34,469 nt of DNA, from positions 1 to 34,469 of the forward strand of contig CAZXUI010000048.1 of NCBI GenBank assembly GCA_964643885.1. The letters are read 5' to 3'. The translations under genes and the position numbers were made by a program. The DNA is from CAADGL01 sp964643885 (GTDB lineage: Bacteria; Planctomycetota; Phycisphaerae; UBA1845; Fen-1342). The notes below the pieces were generated by a model. The model was not told where the DNA came from. It made no database searches and worked only from the letters and a program-made list of their open reading frames with translations. This document shows positions 34,267 to 34,469 of the stretch, in pieces; the stretch's first letter is position 1, and each line of letters begins with the position of its first letter.

Positions 34267-34275
34267 AACGGGCAT

Positions 34276-34319
34276 AAAAAAAGAGGGCACCAGGGGCCCT
34301 AAGGCGTCCCGGTGCTCTC
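34276..34319 (-). terminator. Rho-independent terminator on the minus strand
   Basis: GAGAGCACC (34319-34311) pairs with GGTGCCCTC (34291-34283) with one mismatch, with an inner GGG/CCC extension, and is followed on the minus strand by seven T (34282-34276). On the plus strand no T-run follows the hairpin, so it does not serve rnr. Confidence 0.75.
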
Positions 34320-34384
34320 CGGAGGGGAAAGAAGCCTGATACGTCCGTCCTGCATCCGCAGGTATGATCGAGTTATCAGAACCC
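34276..34384 (-). ncRNA. candidate small RNA, about 109 nt
   Basis: A minus-strand unit with a good promoter (34391-34419), a predicted start near 34384 and an intrinsic terminator ending at the seven T (34276-34282). The transcript would fold as an outer CUGAUA/UAUCAG stem (34374-34379 with 34336-34341) enclosing a CCUGC-GGAU-GCAGG hairpin (34349-34362), then a single-stranded pyrimidine run CUUCUUUCCCCUCC, then the terminator hairpin. The pyrimidine run is complementary to Shine-Dalgarno-like GGAGGGG, a pattern used by some regulatory small RNAs. It matches no RNA family I recognise. It overlaps no gene and converges on rnr. Confidence 0.42.
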
Positions 34385-34390
34385 GAAAGT

Positions 34391-34419
34391 ATTATTTACC
34401 ACGATCTTGACACGGTCAA
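34391..34419 (-). promoter_or_regulatory. sigma-70-like promoter with overlapping palindrome
   Basis: On the minus strand TTGACC (34419-34414), a 17-base spacer and AATAAT (34396-34391), each 5/6 to consensus. The -35 box lies inside the perfect palindrome GATCTTGAC-ACG-GTCAAGATC (34403-34423), a possible operator. The surrounding 90 bases are strikingly AT-rich for this genome. Confidence 0.58.
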
Positions 34420-34444
34420 GATCGAAAACAAAAAACTTCTTGAT

Positions 34445-34469
34445 CTATTCCTCTGAAATATCGGCCAGT
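34445..34469 (-). other. possible 3' end of a minus-strand gene entering from the right
   Basis: Read on the minus strand from the window edge, one frame gives LADISEE then TAG (34447-34445). This could be the end of a protein gene, but seven codons are too few to judge. Confidence 0.2.

Noticed and set aside
34283..34319. Hairpin as terminator for rnr
   Set aside because: On the plus strand it is preceded, not followed, by the A/T run; the T-run lies on the minus strand only.
34363..34456. A 30-codon plus-strand frame starting ATG (MIELSEPESIIYHD...) in the AT-rich right end
   Set aside because: No ribosome-binding site at a usable distance, and a frame of this length is expected by chance in AT-rich DNA; it overlaps the minus-strand promoter.

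Overview
The window looks like chromosome of a high-GC, flagellated Planctomycetota bacterium. The evidence is the planctomycete-type flagellin, RHS core, MJ0042-like zinc-ribbon/HEAT protein, DUF2752 protein, rhomboid-TPR protein and lone MCE protein, plus intergenic repeats of a kind I associate with that phylum. This placement is by family resemblance only; there is no rRNA or tRNA here.

Layout. 1-2.4 kb is an accessory island. It holds the 3' end of an RHS polymorphic-toxin gene with a cysteine-rich C-terminal domain, a small membrane protein that is the likely immunity gene, a displaced RHS fragment, and two broken, nested IS3-family copies. 2.5-8.1 kb holds a Fpg/Nei-type DNA glycosylase, a DUF2892 membrane protein behind a GT4 glycosyltransferase, a fused MoaD-MoaE molybdopterin synthase overlapping a lipoprotein gene, and two copies of a palindromic, MITE-like repeat. 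7.5-10.1 kb (minus strand) is a tightly overlapping set: secreted thioredoxin-like protein, threonine aldolase, endonuclease V. 10.3-11.8 kb has an EamA transporter, a nest of short repeats and a Tyr/Asp/Gly-rich exported peptide. 12.1-15.2 kb is the motility block, with flagellin and its terminator converging on motA-motB. 15.4-22.3 kb has a rhomboid-TPR protein, the zinc-ribbon/HEAT membrane protein, a glutaryl-CoA-dehydrogenase-like enzyme, an alpha/beta hydrolase and a TerC protein. 22.5-25.0 kb is feoA-feoB behind a readable promoter/operator. 25.1-30.7 kb is a co-directional run: MCE protein, FAD reductase, def, fmt, rsmB. 30.7-34.3 kb has a DUF2752-ACT pair (minus) diverging from rnr. 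The last 200 bases are AT-rich and non-coding, and hold a candidate small RNA on the minus strand.

How genes work together. def and fmt handle N-formyl-methionine and sit with rsmB, the usual bacterial neighbourhood. FeoA and FeoB form the ferrous-iron importer. MotA and MotB form the flagellar stator for the filament encoded next door. The mutM-like and nfi genes are both DNA-damage repair enzymes but are not adjacent.

The most interesting items are the RHS C-terminal toxin candidate with a Cys-His-Asp signature and its membrane partner, the candidate small RNA at the right end, the MoaD-MoaE fusion with a possible internal maturation site, and the family of inverted and tandem intergenic repeats.
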